Assembly (NCBI GenBank): GCA_021768485.1
Contig: JAIZVZ010000003.1
Span: 54,633-118,632 of the forward strand
Direction: 5' to 3'
Length of the DNA: 64,000 nucleotides
Origin: Oxalobacteraceae bacterium
GTDB taxonomy: Bacteria; Pseudomonadota; Gammaproteobacteria; Burkholderiales; Burkholderiaceae_D
The translations under genes and the position numbers were made by a program. A model generated the notes under the pieces. It was given only the letters and a program-made list of their open reading frames with translations, had not been told where the DNA came from and did not search any database. This document shows positions 8,335-17,050 of the stretch, one piece after another (the stretch's first letter is position 1; every line of letters begins with the position of its first letter).

Positions 8335-8880
8335 ACCGGCAAGTTTATCATCCCTCGCCCCGCGCGCTGCAGATACTGCGCTTGAATGCCCGATGCAGCC
8401 CCCTGCCGGCAATATAAAAAAAACAAGATGAAATTGCCACAGGCCAATAAAATTCTTGCATTTCACCAAATTCCGACCTAATATGGATCCATGGTCATGC
8501 GCTGCAGTCCGACGCCCACGTCTTTGACTGCAGTAAATTCAGCTTCATTCTGATCGCCCCCGCCTCGCGATCATGCGTACCGTCTTCCTCGGCCCAAACT
8601 CCTCGCCGCAGGCATTTGCTCACATTATCACCACGCTTTCGCTATTTCGGATTTTGCCTTTCTGAGCGCAGCGGCAAGCTGGCCTGTCCCGATCGCGGAC
8701 CATGGCCTGCGCTGGCGCCAGACAGCCAAATCGCGACGCATTCGGACAATGCGGGGCGATATCGAATCGGCGTAGCGACGATTTTGCACAGTTGATGCCT
8801 GTTGAAACGGTTTTAGCAAAATCGGCCAGGACGAGCGCAGCGCTCGCCCTCATTCAACTAAAAAAAAATCAAGGCTTAAA
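8335..8880. other. Intergenic region without a recognisable gene
   Basis: The 546-bp gap separates the divergent HAD and chemoreceptor genes and must hold both promoters. Short open frames here (for example 8620-8853) have no coding-like composition. The last 30 bases before the chemoreceptor are A-rich, with no strong ribosome-binding site. I see no RNA gene or repeat. Confidence 0.5.
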
Positions 8881-10494
8881 ATGAATATGTCCAATCTGAA
8901 TATCGGCACCCGGCTGGGGCTCGGTTTTGGCTTCCTGCTCCTGTTGATGAGCACATTGACCGGCATCGGCGTCTGGCGTTTGTACACGGTGGCCAGCATG
9001 GCCGAAACCCTGGTGAAGGAAGAATTGCGCCAGGAGCGTTATGTCGCCGAATGGCTCGGCATTATCGAAGCCAACGCCGTGCGCACCTATGCCGCAGCCA
9101 AGGTCAACGATCCCGAAAGTGAAAAGTTTTTTGTCGACGGTATCGCCGCCAAGACGGTCCGCGCCGGCGAACTGCTGAAATTGCTGGAAGCGGGCATGAA
9201 ACCGGAAGGCAAGCCGCTGATGGCCGCCCTGGTGGAAAAGCGTGCCATCTATCAGAGCGCCCGCGCCGCCGCCTTCAAGATGAAAGCGGCCGGCGACATG
9301 GAAGGCGTACGCAAATTCATCAACGTCGAGATGCAGCCGAAACTCGATGCTTTCGTCGAACAGGCCCGGGCATTGCGCCAGTTCCAGACCGACAGCATCG
9401 ACGCCATGGGGCGCCAGGTCGATCAGCAGCATCGCGACGGCCGTCTGGTGATGTTTGCGCTGACCGGGCTGGCCTTGTTGCTCGGCACCGGCTATGCATG
9501 GTGGATCAGCCGCTCGATCACGACCCCGATGCGGCGCGCCGTACAAATTGCGCGCACCGTGGCCGAGGGCGACCTGACCAGCGATATCGCGGTCGACAGC
9601 AAGGACGAGACCGGCCAGCTGCTGCTGGCGCTCAAGGACATGAATAACGGCCTGGTCACCATCGTCGCCCAGGTCCGCACCGGCACCGACACGATTGCCC
9701 ACGCCTCGAGCGAAATTGCGAGCGGCAATCTGGATCTGTCCTCGCGCACCGAACAGCAAGCCGGTTCGCTCGAAAAAACCGCCTCTGCGATCGAAGAGCT
9801 GACCTCCACCGTGCGCCAGAACGGCGACAATGCGCGCCAGGCCAATCAGCTGGCCGTGTCAGCCTCGGATGTGGCGGTCAAGGGCGGCCAGGTCGTCTCG
9901 AATGTGGTCTCCACCATGGGTGAAATCAACGCCTCGGCCAAAAAAATGGCCGACATTATTTCGGTCATCGACGGCATCGCCTTCCAGACCAATATCCTGG
10001 CCCTGAATGCCGCGGTGGAGGCGGCGCGCGCCGGCGAACAGGGCCGCGGCTTTGCGGTCGTGGCCAGCGAAGTGCGCACTCTGGCGCAACGCTCGGCCGC
10101 CGCCGCCAAGGAAATCAAGGTCTTGATCGATACCTCGGTGGAGCGCGTCGATGCCGGCAGCCGCCTGGTGACGGACGCCGGATCGACAATGGACGAGATC
10201 GTTGCCAGCGTCAAGCGCGTCACCGACATCATGAGTGAAATCACGGCCGCCAGCCAGGAGCAGATTACCGGCATCGAGCAGATCAACGACGCCGTCACAC
10301 AAATGGATGCGGCAACCCAGCAAAATGCCGCCCTCGTCGAAGAGGCAGCGGCGGCCGCCGAATCGCTGCAAGATCAGGCGCGCGGCCTGGCCGACGTGGT
10401 CAGCATTTTCAAGCTGGACGACAACCATGCGCCGCATGGGAAAATAGCAGAGCGGCCCATGGCGGCCGGCCAGCAGCGCCTGCTGACGGCTTGA
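8881..10494 (+). CDS. Methyl-accepting chemotaxis protein
   Basis: A 537-residue chemoreceptor. It has a first membrane segment (about 12-33), a periplasmic four-helix ligand-binding region (about 34-185), a second membrane segment (about 190-212), then a HAMP domain ([21 protein letters not shown]) and a long cytoplasmic signalling coiled coil. The hairpin tip is the conserved [20 protein letters not shown] region near residue 365, which contacts CheA and CheW. The C-terminus ends in a short tail without a CheR/CheB-binding pentapeptide (NWETF type), so its methylation would depend on other receptors. The ligand is unknown. It is a lone gene, with no che genes in the window. Confidence 0.93.
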   Translation: MNMSNLNIGTRLGLGFGFLLLLMSTLTGIGVWRLYTVASMAETLVKEELRQERYVAEWLGIIEANAVRTYAAAKVNDPESEKFFVDGIAAKTVRAGELLKLLEAGMKPEGKPLMAALVEKRAIYQSARAAAFKMKAAGDMEGVRKFINVEMQPKLDAFVEQARALRQFQTDSIDAMGRQVDQQHRDGRLVMFALTGLALLLGTGYAWWISRSITTPMRRAVQIARTVAEGDLTSDIAVDSKDETGQLLLALKDMNNGLVTIVAQVRTGTDTIAHASSEIASGNLDLSSRTEQQAGSLEKTASAIEELTSTVRQNGDNARQANQLAVSASDVAVKGGQVVSNVVSTMGEINASAKKMADIISVIDGIAFQTNILALNAAVEAARAGEQGRGFAVVASEVRTLAQRSAAAAKEIKVLIDTSVERVDAGSRLVTDAGSTMDEIVASVKRVTDIMSEITAASQEQITGIEQINDAVTQMDAATQQNAALVEEAAAAAESLQDQARGLADVVSIFKLDDNHAPHGKIAERPMAAGQQRLLTA

Positions 10495-10703
10495 AAACCA
10501 GGTCCAAAGGCTGCCGGCGCGCTATGAACGATGCCGCGGAAAGCCATTCCAGAGCCGGCAATCTGAGGAAATGCCGGCCCGTTCGCCCCCGTGCGGACGG
10601 GCCGCACGGCATCAGCGGCCAGACACCCCATGACGCCGACAAAAGCTGCCATGGCGCCTAAAAAGGTTACACTGCGAAGTTCCTGCTCGTAACGATTGCC
10701 ATT

Positions 10704-11744
10704 TTGTTAAATCTCTTTCCGCACAACCGTCGCCGAACAGGCCGGCACAATTCCATATTGACGGCCGCCGGCACAAACCTCGGCGCAAGCATCGACACGA
10801 ACGCCGGCGCGCCTGTGCGTGGGCGCAGTGTCGTGCGCAGTGTCGCGCTCGGTGCCGTGCGCAGTGTCGTGCTCGGTGCCGTGCTCGCTGTCGTGCTCGG
10901 AGCAGTCTTCACTACAGCGCCCTGCTTCGCGCAAGAAACCACGCAACAAGCGATGCATGCAGCGGCCAGGGTGCCAATCCGTTTCCTGCTGACTTTCGAC
11001 GACGGGCCGAGTGCCTCCATTTACGAGAATCCGACCGAAACCATCCTGGCGGCGCTGGAAAAAAATACGGTGCAGCCGAATATCAAAGCCATTTTCTTTG
11101 CCCAGACCCGCGCGGTCAATGGCGGCGGCACCGAGCTTGGCCGCAGCCTGCTCAGGCGCGAATACGAGGCCGGCCATTTGCTGGCCTTCCATTCGGCCAC
11201 GCCGCGCCACTCGAACCACCGCTGGCTTGGCGAGGCGGCATTGAATACGTCGATCGAACTAGGCATCAGCGACCTGACCAGCATCACCGGCAGCGCGCCG
11301 AAACTGGTGCGTCCGCCGTTCTGGAATTTCGATGAGCACAGCTTTGCCGCCTACCAAAAGCATGGCTTGCACATGCTGCTGACCGACCTCAGCGCCAAGG
11401 ACGGCGTCATCTACGGGATCAATTTCAGTCTCACCAAGCACCGCAATATGCGTACGATGCTGCAGGAATGGCAAACGCGCTGGAAAACCGGCGGCGTGCC
11501 GGTGGTCGACGGCATCGCGCCCGTCGTCGTCACCTTCCATGACGTCAACCGCTATACCGCCAGCGTCATCACCGACTATCTGCAAATTCTGCTCGAAGTC
11601 GCGCAGGAATTGAATATCCCGACCGCCGACAAGCCTTTTTACGATAATCGCGACGATCTGGAACGAGCCGCGCTGGCCTGCACGGTCAGCGATCCGAAAA
11701 ATCATCCGCCGCTGCCCGGTTTCTGGAACTGGCTATGGAATTAG
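10704..11744 (+). CDS. Secreted polysaccharide deacetylase family protein
   Basis: The core shows the NodB-type catalytic start LTFDDGPS and a metal-binding His motif in AFHSATPRHSNH, followed by RPPFWNFDE and a late TFHDVNRY. This fits a zinc deacetylase acting on N-acetylated sugars of cell wall or exopolysaccharide. The start is uncertain: the longest frame begins at a TTG (10704). A more natural signal peptide would begin at the GTG at 10815 (residue 38), with Arg residues, a Val/Ala/Leu core and cleavage near CFA-QE. That hydrophobic core is built from an 8-residue repeat encoded by a 24-bp tandem array. The gene converges with the last APE gene, with a 12-nt overlap at the 3' ends. Confidence 0.82.
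   Translation: MLNLFPHNRRRTGRHNSILTAAGTNLGASIDTNAGAPVRGRSVVRSVALGAVRSVVLGAVLAVVLGAVFTTAPCFAQETTQQAMHAAARVPIRFLLTFDDGPSASIYENPTETILAALEKNTVQPNIKAIFFAQTRAVNGGGTELGRSLLRREYEAGHLLAFHSATPRHSNHRWLGEAALNTSIELGISDLTSITGSAPKLVRPPFWNFDEHSFAAYQKHGLHMLLTDLSAKDGVIYGINFSLTKHRNMRTMLQEWQTRWKTGGVPVVDGIAPVVVTFHDVNRYTASVITDYLQILLEVAQELNIPTADKPFYDNRDDLERAALACTVSDPKNHPPLPGFWNWLWN
10824..10907 (+). repeat. 24-bp tandem repeat inside a signal peptide
   Basis: Units at 10836-10859, 10860-10883 and 10884-10907 follow a half unit at 10824-10835. They encode the octapeptides RSVALGAV, RSVVLGAV and LAVVLGAV, which together form the hydrophobic core of the deacetylase signal sequence. The repeat keeps frame, so copy-number change would lengthen or shorten the signal peptide by eight residues. 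Confidence 0.85.
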
Positions 11745-12341
11745 ATTTTTCTGTGTCAGCAGCGGCGCCGGTTGTAACGCCACCGTGCTGCACAAGGCGA
11801 CCGACAACTGCGGATGCCAGGGCTCGAAGCAATGGCAGTGCGGCGCGGCGCCCAATTTGATGCGCGCCTCGTGGCGGCTCCACAGCTGATAAAAATCGCG
11901 CAAGCGACCGGCCGCAGGCCGCGCCGCCAGCCATGCATTTTCTTCGGCGTTGAAGGCTTGCGCGGCCAGCGCCGCGCAGTCGCGGCCGGCATCGAGTGTT
12001 TCGATATCGAGACCCAGCGCCAGACCGGGACCGGCCGCACAGGCAATCCAGTCGCCGCTGTGGGCAATGCTCAGGCCGACATCGGGCGCGCCCGGCACAG
12101 CCAGGCATGGGGCGTGGCCGGCCCGTTCGCATAAAGCGATCGCATCGGCGGGCAGATCGAGCAGCGTCCCCAGCGCCTGCCGCAACAGGTAACGCCCGAT
12201 CAGGAACTGGCGCCGGCGCTGCAGCCGCACGAAAGCATGCAGACGCAGAGTTTCGCTGGCGCCAAGCCAGGCTGCCGAGCGCGCCAGCACGGCGTCGCCG
12301 ACCGTGCGGCCATCGACCAGCCAGAGCAGAACGCCAGTCAC
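11733..12341 (-). CDS. 4'-phosphopantetheinyl transferase (Sfp type) of the APE operon
   Basis: About 202 residues. The Sfp-type magnesium-binding motif LGLDIETLD and the downstream WSRHEARIKLG (counterpart of WxxKEA) are both visible, along with the substrate-binding SIAHSGDW. The enzyme transfers phosphopantetheine from CoA to the serine of acyl carrier proteins; here the two ACPs at 27128-27667 are the obvious targets. The first ATG in frame (12416) lies within the preceding gene, so I prefer the GTG at 12341, 8 nt after the upstream stop. The KEA lysine is replaced by histidine, a common variant in short PPTases. It is the last gene of the operon. Confidence 0.82.
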   Translation of the reverse strand: MTGVLLWLVDGRTVGDAVLARSAAWLGASETLRLHAFVRLQRRRQFLIGRYLLRQALGTLLDLPADAIALCERAGHAPCLAVPGAPDVGLSIAHSGDWIACAAGPGLALGLDIETLDAGRDCAALAAQAFNAEENAWLAARPAAGRLRDFYQLWSRHEARIKLGAAPHCHCFEPWHPQLSVALCSTVALQPAPLLTQKNLIP

Positions 12342-12349
12342 GGCAGTTG

Positions 12350-12793
12350 TCAGTCGGCGATTTTCACAAATTCGGCCTTGAATGCGACGCCGGCCATGAT
12401 GGCCCCGACATGGCATTCGAATTCGGTCGCGCTCGGGTTTTCAATATTATCGTAATTGCTCGTGATGTTGATGACGGCATTGGCCCCCATCTCGCGCGCA
12501 TGCTTTTGCAATTGCAGCATGTCGGACAAAAACACCCAATTGCAGGCCGTTTCATTTGTCTTGCCAAAGGCATTCGTCTTCAGGCTGACTTTGTCCTTGC
12601 CCAGATGGACCAGCACTTTTGGCGTCGGCTGCTTGGCGAAGAAAAACTTGACCGAATCGCCGAGGCGATCCTTGGCATCGTTGCTGGCCATCGCATCGGC
12701 AATCGGCAACATCAGCTTGGTATCGCGGGCCTGGACCGACGGCAAGGCCGCCATCATGCCGAAAAATACGGCTGCAGAGATCATTTTTTTCAT
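12350..12793 (-). CDS. Small exported APE-cluster protein, often mislabelled excinuclease
   Basis: A 147-residue protein with a clear signal peptide (MKKMISAAVFFGMMAALPSVQA) and a mature domain containing two Cys, in ETACNWVF and EFECHVGA. A late stretch, GANAVINITSNYD, resembles YbjQ/DUF74-like oligomeric folds. I recall that this family is frequently annotated as an excinuclease ATPase subunit, but nothing here is UvrA-like: there is no P-loop and no zinc finger, and the protein is exported. It has a good ribosome-binding site (AAGGGAA) and follows the ketosynthase gene by 38 nt. A periplasmic role in handling or anchoring the polyene lipid is possible but unproven. Confidence 0.7.
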   Translation of the reverse strand: MKKMISAAVFFGMMAALPSVQARDTKLMLPIADAMASNDAKDRLGDSVKFFFAKQPTPKVLVHLGKDKVSLKTNAFGKTNETACNWVFLSDMLQLQKHAREMGANAVINITSNYDNIENPSATEFECHVGAIMAGVAFKAEFVKIAD

Positions 12794-12831
12794 TTTTATT
12801 CCCTTTTCATGGTTGGACTACCTGGCCGCAA

Positions 12832-14061
12832 TCAGCGGTATTTTTTAAAGATAAGCGAGGTGTTAATGCCGCCGAACGCGAAATTATTCGACATCACATA
12901 TTCGCATTCGAATTCTCGCGCGCTGTCCCGGATGTAATCGAGCGCCGCGCACTGCGGATCGATCCGGTCCAGGTTGAGCGTCGGCGCAAACCACCCTTCG
13001 CGCATCATTTCGATGCTGATCCAGGCTTCCAGCGCGCCGCAGGCGCCCAAGGTGTGCCCCATATAGCTCTTGAGCGAACTGATAGGAACCGCCTGCCCGA
13101 ACACGGCGGCCGTCGCATGCGATTCGGCGATATCGCCTTGCTGGGTGCCGGTGCCATGGGCATTGACGTAAGCGATCGCCGACGGCGCCAGTCCGGCATC
13201 GTCAAGCGCCAGCTGCATGGCGACCGCCATGGTTTCGGCATTCGGCTGGGTGACATGGCAGCCATCGCTATTGGTGCCAAAACCGACCAGTTCGGCATGA
13301 ATCGTCGCGCCGCGGGCCTGCGCATGCTCCAGTTCTTCGAGAATCAGACAGCCGGCGCCTTCGCCGATGACCAGGCCATCGCGGCCGGCGTCAAACGGAC
13401 GCGGCGTCTCGCCGGCGGCATCGTTGCGCACGCTGGTGGCAAACAGGGTGTCGAAGACCGCCGCTTCGGTGGCGCACAATTCTTCGGCGCCGCCGGCAAT
13501 CATGGCAAGCTGCCGGCCGGCGCGAATCGCCTCATAGGCATAGCCGATGCCCTGGCTGCCCGAGGTGCAAGCCGACGAGGTTGTGATCACGCGCCCGGTC
13601 AGGCCGAAGAACACGCCGATATTGACCGGTGCCGTATGCGACATCATCTTGATATAAGTGGTCGCGTTGATGCCCTTGGTGGTGCGCTCTTCCATCATGC
13701 GGCCGAAATCGCCGATCGCGCTCGGAGTGCCGGCGGACGAACCGAAAGACACGCCCATCTTGCCGCTGCCAAGCAAGGGGTGATCGAGCAGGCCGGCATC
13801 GGCGAGCGCCATCTCGCTGGCCCGGGTCGCCATCAGCGCCACCCGCCCCATGCTGCGCAGCGTCTTGCGGTTGTAGCGCTCGCCGAGCACAAACGGGGCC
13901 GCCGGCGCGCCCAGCTGCGTGTTCAGGCCGTCATAATCGGCCCATTCATCCATGCGCACAATCGCATTGCGGTACTGACCGAGGCGCTCGCGGATGCTGG
14001 CCCAGTCGTTGCCGATCGGACTGATGCCGGCCATCCCTGTAATGACGACCCGCCGGCTCAT
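12832..14061 (-). CDS. Beta-ketoacyl-ACP synthase of the APE operon (FabF-like)
   Basis: A 409-residue ketosynthase beginning MSRRVVITGMAG. The full catalytic triad is visible: Cys in TTSSACTSGSQG, His in VNAHGTGTQQGD and His in SYMGHTLGACG. It condenses malonyl-ACP with the growing chain. In described APE systems one ketosynthase works alone and another pairs with a chain-length-factor-like subunit; which role this one has is not clear from sequence, but position and length suggest the stand-alone (ApeR-like) type. The longer open frame to 14247 lies inside the ketoreductase gene, so I start at 14061, giving an ATGA overlap with it. Confidence 0.9.
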   Translation of the reverse strand: MSRRVVITGMAGISPIGNDWASIRERLGQYRNAIVRMDEWADYDGLNTQLGAPAAPFVLGERYNRKTLRSMGRVALMATRASEMALADAGLLDHPLLGSGKMGVSFGSSAGTPSAIGDFGRMMEERTTKGINATTYIKMMSHTAPVNIGVFFGLTGRVITTSSACTSGSQGIGYAYEAIRAGRQLAMIAGGAEELCATEAAVFDTLFATSVRNDAAGETPRPFDAGRDGLVIGEGAGCLILEELEHAQARGATIHAELVGFGTNSDGCHVTQPNAETMAVAMQLALDDAGLAPSAIAYVNAHGTGTQQGDIAESHATAAVFGQAVPISSLKSYMGHTLGACGALEAWISIEMMREGWFAPTLNLDRIDPQCAALDYIRDSAREFECEYVMSNNFAFGGINTSLIFKKYR

Positions 14062-14792
14062 GCCATTCCCCCGTTGACCGAAATGACCTGTCGCGTCACG
14101 TAGGCGGCGTCGTCGCCGATCAAAAAGCTCACCGCGGCAGCGACTTCTTCGGGCTTGCCGATACGCCGCGCCGGGATCATTTTCAGCACTTCTTCCATTT
14201 CGATACCGTCGGTCATGTCCGTCTCGATCAGCCCGGGGGCCACGCAATTGACGGTAATGGCGCGCTTGGCCAATTCCACCGCCAGCGCCTTGGTGGCGCC
14301 GATGATGCCGGCCTTGGCCGCGCTGTAATTGACCTGACCCCGATTGCCGACCAGGCCCGACACCGAAGACAGCGTGACGATGCGCCCCGCCTGGCGCCGT
14401 TGAACCATGGGCATGACAAGCGGATTGAGTACGTTGTAAAAACCGTCAAGATTGGTTTTGAGGACAATATCCCAATCTTCTCCGGGCATGGCGGGAAAGG
14501 CGTTGTCGCGCGCCACGCCGGCATTGCATACCACGCCGTAGTAGCAACCGTATTCGGCGATATCGGCCAGCAGCATGCTCTCGGCGGCGGCACGGTCGGA
14601 TATGTCGAACTGCAGCACGCGCGCCCGCCGTCCCGACTGCATGATCTCCTGCGCCACGGCATCGGCCTCGGCGCGCTGGCTGCGGCAATGGACGACAATA
14701 TCGTAACCATCGCGTGCCAGACGCAAAGCGATGGCCTTGCCGATGCCGCGCGATGATCCCGTCACCAGCACGCTTTTATCTAAACCACTCAT
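14058..14792 (-). CDS. 3-oxoacyl-ACP reductase of the APE operon (FabG-like)
   Basis: A 244-residue short-chain dehydrogenase. It has the NADPH-binding motif TGSSRGIGKA near residue 11, the NAG stretch VVCNAGVAR, the catalytic Ser in VTLSSVSG and the Tyr-x-x-x-Lys in VNYSAAKAG. It would reduce the 3-keto group after each condensation, giving the substrate for the dehydratases, as ApeQ does in aryl polyene synthesis. It overlaps the ketosynthase downstream and the dehydratase upstream by 4 nt each (ATGA junctions). Length and motifs are normal. Confidence 0.92.
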   Translation of the reverse strand: MSGLDKSVLVTGSSRGIGKAIALRLARDGYDIVVHCRSQRAEADAVAQEIMQSGRRARVLQFDISDRAAAESMLLADIAEYGCYYGVVCNAGVARDNAFPAMPGEDWDIVLKTNLDGFYNVLNPLVMPMVQRRQAGRIVTLSSVSGLVGNRGQVNYSAAKAGIIGATKALAVELAKRAITVNCVAPGLIETDMTDGIEMEEVLKMIPARRIGKPEEVAAAVSFLIGDDAAYVTRQVISVNGGMA

Positions 14793-15247
14793 TCAGAACT
14801 CCGTAGCAGAAAATCATTTACATTTTGAGGCTGAAAAACCGTCACCGTCGCCGTCGCAATCGTGCTCGAGCCGGCTTGGTCGTCGATCCGGCATTCAAAA
14901 GAACCGAGCCCGCTTTCACCCCACAAGACACGTTGTACATGAATATGCAACACGCTGTCCAGACGAAACACGGGCACGCTGCTCTGGTAACGCCGCGAAC
15001 CGAGCAGAAAGCCGCTCTTGACCGCCTCGCCGCGCAGGCTGGCGCCATAGCCGGCATGAGCGGCGATGGTTTGCGCCATATATTCGATGCCGACCCAGGC
15101 TCCCACGCCGCTGCCATCGAAAAACAGGCTGTCGCGCGTGATCCTCACTTCGGCGCAAGCGCTCTCGTCATCGGCATGCAGCAGGCGATCGAGCAGGCTC
15201 ATTGCGCCCCCATGCGGTACCAGATCGCGGATTTCCGGCATAGTCAT
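14789..15247 (-). CDS. Hotdog-fold 3-hydroxyacyl-ACP dehydratase (ApeP-like)
   Basis: A 152-residue single hotdog domain. The N-terminal LVPHGGAMSLLDRLL holds the likely active-site histidine, and GVGAWVGIEYMAQTIAAHAG is the central helix region of FabA/FabZ-type folds. Its place between ketoreductase and ketosynthase genes fits dehydration of the 3-hydroxy intermediate to build the conjugated polyene. Described APE systems use two dehydratase subunits that form a complex; the partner here is probably the C-terminal domain of the ligase fusion at 24793-26544. It overlaps both neighbours by 4 nt. Confidence 0.85.
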   Translation of the reverse strand: MTMPEIRDLVPHGGAMSLLDRLLHADDESACAEVRITRDSLFFDGSGVGAWVGIEYMAQTIAAHAGYGASLRGEAVKSGFLLGSRRYQSSVPVFRLDSVLHIHVQRVLWGESGLGSFECRIDDQAGSSTIATATVTVFQPQNVNDFLLRSSE

Positions 15248-16428
15248 CGCATCCGCCCCAAAATCAAGGCGGCATTGGCGCCGCCGAAAGCAAAGGAATT
15301 GCTCAACACAAAGCGCAAAGGACGCCCCAGACGCATGCCGGCTTCAACCACATTCAAGGCCGGCAGCAAGGGATCGGCAGCGCCATCCCACAGATGAACC
15401 GGCAAGCGGCCCTCGTCATTTTCATCCTGCATGGCGATCCAGCACAGCGCCGCTTCGATCGCCGCCGCCGCTCCCAAGGCATGACCGGTAAATGGCTTGG
15501 TCGAGCTGACTGCGGTCCGCAAGCCGAACATGTCGGCAATCAGCTTCGATTCCATGGCATCGTTTTGCACGGTCGCCGTGCCGTGCAGATTGATGTAGTC
15601 GACTTCGCCGACATCGATGGCGGCACGCTGCAAGGCCTGCACGATGGCGATCCCGGCGCCCTCGCCGCTGGGGTCCGGTGCCGACATGTGGTAGCCGTCG
15701 GACGACTCGCCCCAGCCGCACAGGGCCACCGCTGCCGGTGCCGCGCTCATCAAAAACAGGGCCGCGCCCTCGCCGATATTGATGCCGTTGCGATTGACGC
15801 TGAGCGGATTGCAAGGCGCGGCGCTGACCGACTCCAACGCCCCGAATCCGGCCACCGTAAATGCACACAGGCTGTCGACGCCGCCGGTCAGCACCGCATC
15901 GCACAAGCCCATCTGGATCAGGCGCGCGGCGCTGGCCATCGCCTTGGCACTCGAAGCACAGGCGCTCGAATGCACATAGGCCGGACCGCCGATACCGAGC
16001 TGATGCACCAGCAAATCGGCCGGCGAACCCATCTCCTGCTGCGCATAATGAAAATCCTCGGGAAAAACGCCGCTCTTGGCATGCGCGCCGAGCGCGCGTT
16101 CGGAGTTGGCGACGCCCGAGGTACTGGTGCCGATCACCACGCCGATGCGATGGGCGCCGAAGCGCGCGATGGCGGCCTCGACCGCGGGCCGGATCTGCGC
16201 CAGCGCCAGCAAGGCCAGTTGATTATTGCGGCTGCGCAGCGACAGCGGCAAACAGGCCATCTCCGGCAATGGCCCGGCAACCGGCCCCAGCGGCAGGCTG
16301 CGGCCGGGCGACCAGCGATCGGTGGCGACGATGCCGGAGCGCGCTTCATCGAGCAGGCGATGCCTGACCTCGCCAAGCGAGCGTCCCAATGCACAGACAA
16401 TGCCGCAATCGTTCAAATATAGTTTCAT
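15244..16428 (-). CDS. Beta-ketoacyl synthase of the APE operon (ApeO-like)
   Basis: A 394-residue ketosynthase with the triad Cys in HSSACASSAKAM, His in INLHGTATVQND and His in KPFTGHALGAAA. It is clearly diverged from the other ketosynthase of the operon (12832-14061), with a different N-terminus (MKLYLNDCGIVCALGRSLG). By analogy with described APE systems it may pair with the chain-length-factor-like protein at 28426-29172, although here the two genes lie at opposite halves of the operon. Overlaps the dehydratase gene by 4 nt; an 11-nt gap separates it from the lipoprotein gene upstream. Confidence 0.88.
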   Translation of the reverse strand: MKLYLNDCGIVCALGRSLGEVRHRLLDEARSGIVATDRWSPGRSLPLGPVAGPLPEMACLPLSLRSRNNQLALLALAQIRPAVEAAIARFGAHRIGVVIGTSTSGVANSERALGAHAKSGVFPEDFHYAQQEMGSPADLLVHQLGIGGPAYVHSSACASSAKAMASAARLIQMGLCDAVLTGGVDSLCAFTVAGFGALESVSAAPCNPLSVNRNGINIGEGAALFLMSAAPAAVALCGWGESSDGYHMSAPDPSGEGAGIAIVQALQRAAIDVGEVDYINLHGTATVQNDAMESKLIADMFGLRTAVSSTKPFTGHALGAAAAIEAALCWIAMQDENDEGRLPVHLWDGAADPLLPALNVVEAGMRLGRPLRFVLSNSFAFGGANAALILGRMR

Positions 16429-16438
16429 GCTGCTACAT

Positions 16439-17050
16439 TCATGGCGCCGACTGAATCGTCAGCCGGTATTTATAACGGAAATTTTCCAGCACCACAGTAC
16501 CGCTCCAGCGTGGCGCGCCGCTGTAGACGATGCTCGTCACCGGCTGGCCGTCGAGATAGACGGTGCGGCGCAGGCCGCTTTCTTCGATCCGCCAGCCGGG
16601 CGGCAGGCCGGCGGCCAGCGCCTCGACCGGCCACAAGGCCAGTTCGATATCTTCGAGCACATCTTCGGCCCGCAATTGGGCCGGCAGCATAGGATGGCGC
16701 CATGAAGCGAGTTTGCTGCCGTCGTAGCTCAGCTGCAGGACGCGCTGACCGAAGGCCAGCCCGACCAGTTGCAACTGCGCCGCATCGACTTCGAGCGCGG
16801 CATCGAGTTCATCGATATGGCCGTTACGTTCAACCTTCAGGTGCTGCTGCAGGCTGATCGTCGTCCCCAGTGCGGCCGGACTCAAGCGCAGGCCGAGGCG
16901 GGCCGGCGGCATGCCATCCGGATTCGAATTCAAACCGGTACAAGCAGCCAGCAACAAACCACATGCCAGGGCGCAGACGAGGCGAGCCAGGCCGCCTGTG
17001 CTTCCGTTCGGCGGCACGCCGGCGGTACCGGACTGCGGGGTGGGCCTCAT
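16439..17050 (-). CDS. DUF3261-type lipoprotein of the APE operon
   Basis: A 203-residue lipoprotein: the signal peptide ends with the lipobox LLAAC at about residues 33-37, and the mature part is a mostly beta-strand domain of the DUF3261 type found in APE clusters beside MMPL and LolA-like genes. It is probably part of the route that moves the polyene lipid to the outer membrane, perhaps a LolB-like acceptor. I start at ATG 17050, which overlaps the MMPL stop in an ATGA. A long frame reading up to 17647 runs antisense-like through the MMPL gene and is rejected. Confidence 0.78.
   Translation of the reverse strand: MRPTPQSGTAGVPPNGSTGGLARLVCALACGLLLAACTGLNSNPDGMPPARLGLRLSPAALGTTISLQQHLKVERNGHIDELDAALEVDAAQLQLVGLAFGQRVLQLSYDGSKLASWRHPMLPAQLRAEDVLEDIELALWPVEALAAGLPPGWRIEESGLRRTVYLDGQPVTSIVYSGAPRWSGTVVLENFRYKYRLTIQSAP

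Noticed and set aside
12350..12793. Excinuclease ATPase subunit as function
   Set aside because: No ATP-binding motif or zinc finger, small size and a signal peptide; the usual label is not credible.
14825..16422. Long plus-strand frames opposite the APE genes
   Set aside because: Antisense shadows of the GC-rich minus-strand operon; His/Arg/Gly-rich without domain likeness, while the minus-strand frames carry clear catalytic motifs.
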